Positions 22,363 through 24,709 of a stretch of 24,709 nt of DNA are shown piece by piece. A model generated the notes under the pieces. That model had not been told where the DNA came from and ran no database searches. It worked only from the letters and a program-made list of their open reading frames with translations. This stretch comes from Colicola sp016286205 (GTDB lineage Bacteria; Bacteroidota; Bacteroidia; Bacteroidales; Paludibacteraceae). Numbering within the stretch: the first letter of the stretch is position 1; each line of letters starts with the position of its first letter. Where the stretch lies: the NCBI GenBank assembly GCA_016286205.1, contig JAEESF010000019.1:1-24709 (forward strand). The letters run 5' to 3'. Both the position numbers and the translations under genes were made by a program.

Positions 22363-23991
22363 ATGTCGAAAGATATTACATACAATACGGAGGCGCGAGA
22401 GGCGCTGAAGCGTGGCGTAGACCAATTGGCAGACGCCGTAAAAGTAACGCTTGGCCCAAAGGGCAGAAACGTAGTGATTGACAAGAAATACGGAGCTCCG
22501 CACATTACCAAAGACGGTGTGACCGTGGCTAAGGAGATCGAACTGAAAGATCCGGCAGAGAACCTGGGTGCTCAACTGGTGAAAGAAGTAGCCAGCAAGA
22601 CCGGTGATCAGGCTGGTGACGGCACCACCACCGCTACTGTATTGGCTCAAGCTATCGTAGGCGTAGGCCTAAAGAACGTAGCAGCGGGTGCTAACCCACT
22701 CGACCTGAAACGCGGTATCGACAAGGCCGTGAGCGCTGTAGTAGAAGAGATCAAGAAGAATGCCGTAGTTGTCGGCAATGATTTCGACAAGATCGAGCAA
22801 GTGGCTACCGTGAGTGCTAACAACGATGCAGAGATAGGCAAACTGATTGCTGACGCTATGCGCAAAGTGAGCAAAGACGGCGTGATTACCATTGGCGAAG
22901 CCAAGGGTATGGACACCACTATTGACGTGGTACAAGGAATGCAGTTCGACCGAGGCTATATCAGTCCGTATTTCGTTACCAACACCGAGGCGATGCTGGT
23001 AGAGATGGACAAGCCGTACGTGCTGATTTACGACAAGAAGATCAGCAATCTGAAGGAACTGTTGCCAGTTCTGGAACCGGCAGTACAGAGCGGCCGTCCG
23101 CTGCTGATCATAGCAGAAGACGTGGATAGCGAGGCATTGACGGCACTCGTTGTTAACCGTCTGCGTGCGCAGTTGAAGATCTGTGCCGTAAAGGCTCCGG
23201 GATTCGGTGACCGCAGAAAAGAGATGCTGGAGGATATAGCTATCCTGACCGGCGGAACGGTTATCAGCGAGGAGAAAGGAATCAAACTCGACCAGGCAAC
23301 GCTGGAGATGCTGGGAACAGCCGAGACTATCACCGTAAGCAAGGACAACACGACTATCGTCAACGGTGCAGGCGACAAGGAGCAGATTGCAGCGCGTGTG
23401 GCTCAGATCAAGGCTCAGATAGCTGCCACCAAATCGACCTACGACAAGGAGAAACTGCAGGAGCGCCTGGCTAAACTGGCCGGTGGTGTAGCTCAACTGA
23501 ACGTAGGTGCAGCCAGCGAGGTAGAGATGAAAGAGAAGAAAGACCGCGTGGACGATGCTCTGTCGGCAACGCGTGCAGCCATAGAGGAAGGTGTAGTGCC
23601 CGGTGGCGGCGTGATGTATATCCGTGCTCAGAAAGCCTTGGATGCGCTGAAAGGTGCTAACGAGGACGAGCAGACAGGTATCGAGATCGTTCGTCGTGCC
23701 ATAGAGGAGCCGCTTCGTCAGATCGTGGCTAATGCAGGCGAAGAAGGAGCTGTAGTGGTTGATAAAGTACGTAGCGGCAAGGCTGATTTCGGTTACAACG
23801 CGCGTACGGAGCAGTACGAGAACCTGTATGAAGCAGGAGTGATCGACCCGGCTAAGGTGACCCGTGTAGCGCTGGAGAACGCAGCTTCGATAGCAGGTAT
23901 GTTCCTGACGACCGAGTGCGTCATCGTGGAGCATCCGGAGGAGCACCCTGCTCCCGCTATGCCTAACCCGGGTATGGGAGGAATGATGTAG
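22363..23991 (+). CDS. groEL: Chaperonin GroEL (60 kDa)
   Basis: The 542-aa protein folds substrates inside a double heptameric ring with ATP. Hallmarks: TLGPKGRNVVIDKKYGAP (~29-46), the ATP-site GDGTTTATVLA (85-95), apical-domain VKAPGFGDRRKEMLEDIAILTGG, the VEEGV-type motif seen as AIEEGVVPGGGVMYIRA, and the flexible Gly/Met tail NPGMGGMM. Length and sequence are standard, with no sign of a divergent second copy. It is cotranscribed with groES; a strong bidirectional terminator lies ~36 bases after the stop. Confidence 0.99.
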   Translation: MSKDITYNTEAREALKRGVDQLADAVKVTLGPKGRNVVIDKKYGAPHITKDGVTVAKEIELKDPAENLGAQLVKEVASKTGDQAGDGTTTATVLAQAIVGVGLKNVAAGANPLDLKRGIDKAVSAVVEEIKKNAVVVGNDFDKIEQVATVSANNDAEIGKLIADAMRKVSKDGVITIGEAKGMDTTIDVVQGMQFDRGYISPYFVTNTEAMLVEMDKPYVLIYDKKISNLKELLPVLEPAVQSGRPLLIIAEDVDSEALTALVVNRLRAQLKICAVKAPGFGDRRKEMLEDIAILTGGTVISEEKGIKLDQATLEMLGTAETITVSKDNTTIVNGAGDKEQIAARVAQIKAQIAATKSTYDKEKLQERLAKLAGGVAQLNVGAASEVEMKEKKDRVDDALSATRAAIEEGVVPGGGVMYIRAQKALDALKGANEDEQTGIEIVRRAIEEPLRQIVANAGEEGAVVVDKVRSGKADFGYNARTEQYENLYEAGVIDPAKVTRVALENAASIAGMFLTTECVIVEHPEEHPAPAMPNPGMGGMM

Positions 23992-23993
23992 AA

Positions 23994-24021
23994 GTCGATA
24001 GTCGATAGTTAATAGTCGATA
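23994..24021. repeat. Heptamer tandem repeat after groEL
   Basis: Four 7-bp units: GTCGATA, GTCGATA, GTTAATA, GTCGATA. The array begins two bases after the groEL stop. Confidence 0.88.
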
Positions 24022-24026
24022 GAAAA

Positions 24027-24062
24027 AGGAGCAACCTATACACGGGTTGCTCCTTTTTTTTT
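24027..24062. terminator. Bidirectional rho-independent terminator
   Basis: Stem AGGAGCAACC (24027-24036) pairs with GGTTGCTCCT (24045-24054). T-runs follow on the plus strand (after groEL) and A-runs precede it (T-run for the minus-strand gene at 24121-24507), so it can stop both. Confidence 0.92.
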
Positions 24063-24063
24063 A

Positions 24064-24091
24064 GGCTAAAGGCGAGAGGCTAAAGGCGAAA
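24064..24091. repeat. Heptamer tandem repeat
   Basis: Four 7-bp units: GGCTAAA, GGCGAGA, GGCTAAA, GGCGAAA (ABAB-like), directly after the terminator. Confidence 0.85.
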
Positions 24092-24096
24092 GAACT

Positions 24097-24131
24097 CCCC
24101 TAACCTCTAACCCCTAACCGTTAACCGTTGT
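24097..24131. repeat. Heptamer tandem repeat entering the 3' end of a gene
   Basis: Five 7-bp units: CCCCTAA, CCTCTAA, CCCCTAA, CCGTTAA, CCGTTGT. The last two contain the stop codon and final Asn-Asn-Gly codons of the minus-strand gene at 24121-24507. Confidence 0.82.
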
Positions 24132-24507
24132 TTTGGTCATACGCCTGGCCACAGACTTTCCACAGATAGGCCGTGAAGGTCTTCTTGCCATCGGGTTGGT
24201 CTTTTTGAGCCACGAAAGCGGCTTGGTCGGCTGCGATGGTACCGAGGTTTTGACGACGTGCTGCGACTGCGCGGCTAACTGCTGCGAACTTAGTACGGCG
24301 GTCCAACTCATCCTGATTGGGCAAGGTGGAGCGTACATAAGCGCCTACAGCGTAGAGACGCGTACACTCGGAGCTGGTCGTCGGAGCTGTACGGTGGGTA
24401 GCCAAGAGCGCAGAGCTGTGCGAGCTGTGTGCTTGACCGGCTTTCGGTCGTTTGTTCAAAAGGCCCGATACATAGTCGATTCCTTTCATCCATTTTACAA
24501 TAGCCAT
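24121..24507 (-). CDS. Small cytosolic protein of unknown function, Bacteroidales-type
   Basis: The 128-aa product has no signal peptide or membrane segment. It begins MAIVKWMKGIDYVSGLLNKRPKAG, has a middle with LATHRTAPTTSSECTRLYAVGAY, then a helical part NQDELDRRTKFAAVSRAVAARRQNL and ends KKTFTAYLWKVCGQAYDQNNG. Proteins with similar THRTAPT and AYLWKV stretches seem familiar from Bacteroidales genomes, but no function is known to me. The plan (basic Lys-rich start, [P/H]xQxEL...KFA helix, aromatic end) is similar to the 103-aa product at 14336-14647. No TAnnTTTG promoter is visible upstream. The bidirectional terminator at 24027 would end its transcript. Confidence 0.78.
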   Translation of the reverse strand: MAIVKWMKGIDYVSGLLNKRPKAGQAHSSHSSALLATHRTAPTTSSECTRLYAVGAYVRSTLPNQDELDRRTKFAAVSRAVAARRQNLGTIAADQAAFVAQKDQPDGKKTFTAYLWKVCGQAYDQNNG

Positions 24508-24709
24508 AATAATTAAGGTTTTAAAGGTTAATAATTGAAAAAAATAATAAAAATACCGCTACGCGGAGAAAATAATAATTATAACAAAAACGCGCTATCG
24601 CTTACAAAAACACCCTTCCGTTGTTACAAGCGATTTTCGCGCTGGTCGCGCTTGCGAGTTGCATCCTTAAGTGCCACCTTAAAAGCGAGCTTTTCGGTAG
24701 CCCTTGCGG
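24508..24709. other. Upstream region of the small gene, A+T-rich then hairpin-rich, no gene seen
   Basis: It holds an A+T-rich leader, a mini-hairpin CCGC-TAC-GCGG (24556-24566) like those at 19503 and 19692, and several G+C-rich inverted repeats (AAAAGC-GA-GCTTTT; GCGC-rich pairs near 24630-24650). No supported coding frame is visible, though one could begin beyond the window edge. Confidence 0.5.

Noticed and set aside
22669..23946. 425-codon open frame antisense to groEL
   Set aside because: It mirrors the groEL codon pattern, has no family features and lies opposite a certain gene; a shadow frame.
24614..24709. Lipoprotein-like frame on the plus strand (…AIFALVALASC…) at the window end
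   Set aside because: No plausible start codon before it, and the stretch lies in G+C-rich inverted repeats.

Overview
The window looks like chromosomal DNA from a member of the Bacteroidales (phylum Bacteroidota). Three things point there. Most genes lack a Shine-Dalgarno sequence. At least seven promoters match the phylum's TTTG / TAnnTTTG consensus with a 20-base spacer. The gene families are typical of the group: a DUF5723-like barrel fused to OmpA, short secretion-type C-terminal tails, a Bacteroidetes-type PL1 pectate lyase, and a MurA with Asp in place of the catalytic Cys. No phage, plasmid, CRISPR or insertion-sequence gene is visible. Most of the window is housekeeping, with small accessory pieces at its seams.

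Layout. 1-2121: the 3' end of a subtilisin-like protease gene, an SRP 4.5S RNA gene on the minus strand with its own promoter, and a RecD-like helicase followed by a 7 x 11-bp tandem repeat. 2122-8024 (+): an envelope pair (lipoprotein, then an OmpA-family barrel with thrombospondin type 3 calcium repeats), then yebC and rsmG. 8009-13147 (-): a tightly packed run dsbD, TonB-like, rlmB, RluA-type synthase, pectate lyase, with overlaps at most junctions. 13221-14647 (-): two accessory genes, an A+T-rich two-TM protein with a PH/GRAM-like C-terminus and a small protein. 14764-19050 (-): murA, murB, nadE. 19087-19918: divergent promoters, tRNA-Glu(CTC), a perfect 48-bp duplication of the tRNA 3' end plus terminator, and a geneless stretch of small hairpins and repeats. 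19919-21843: an outer-membrane barrel converging on a ubiE/menG-Dabb pair. 21851-24062: a divergent promoter built on a 16-bp palindrome, then groES-groEL and a bidirectional terminator. 24121-24709 (-): a second small protein and its upstream region.

The most unusual content is repetitive DNA. (1) A ~34-bp dispersed element lies in frame inside murB, ubiE and dsbD, in both orientations and more than one reading frame, and also in the groES-groEL gap. (2) Intergenic tandem repeats have a strict 11-bp period at two loci and a strict 7-bp period at several loci, each with a different unit. (3) The tRNA-Glu 3' end is duplicated, like an attachment-site scar. I see no complete new defence or mobile system. 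The dispersed element that contributes protein sequence is the best candidate for something undescribed.

Functionally the genes cover peptidoglycan precursor synthesis (murA, murB), NAD synthesis, rRNA and ribosome maturation (rsmG, rlmB, RluA-type), envelope structure and redox (OmpA-type, dsbD, TonB-like), menaquinone synthesis and protein folding.
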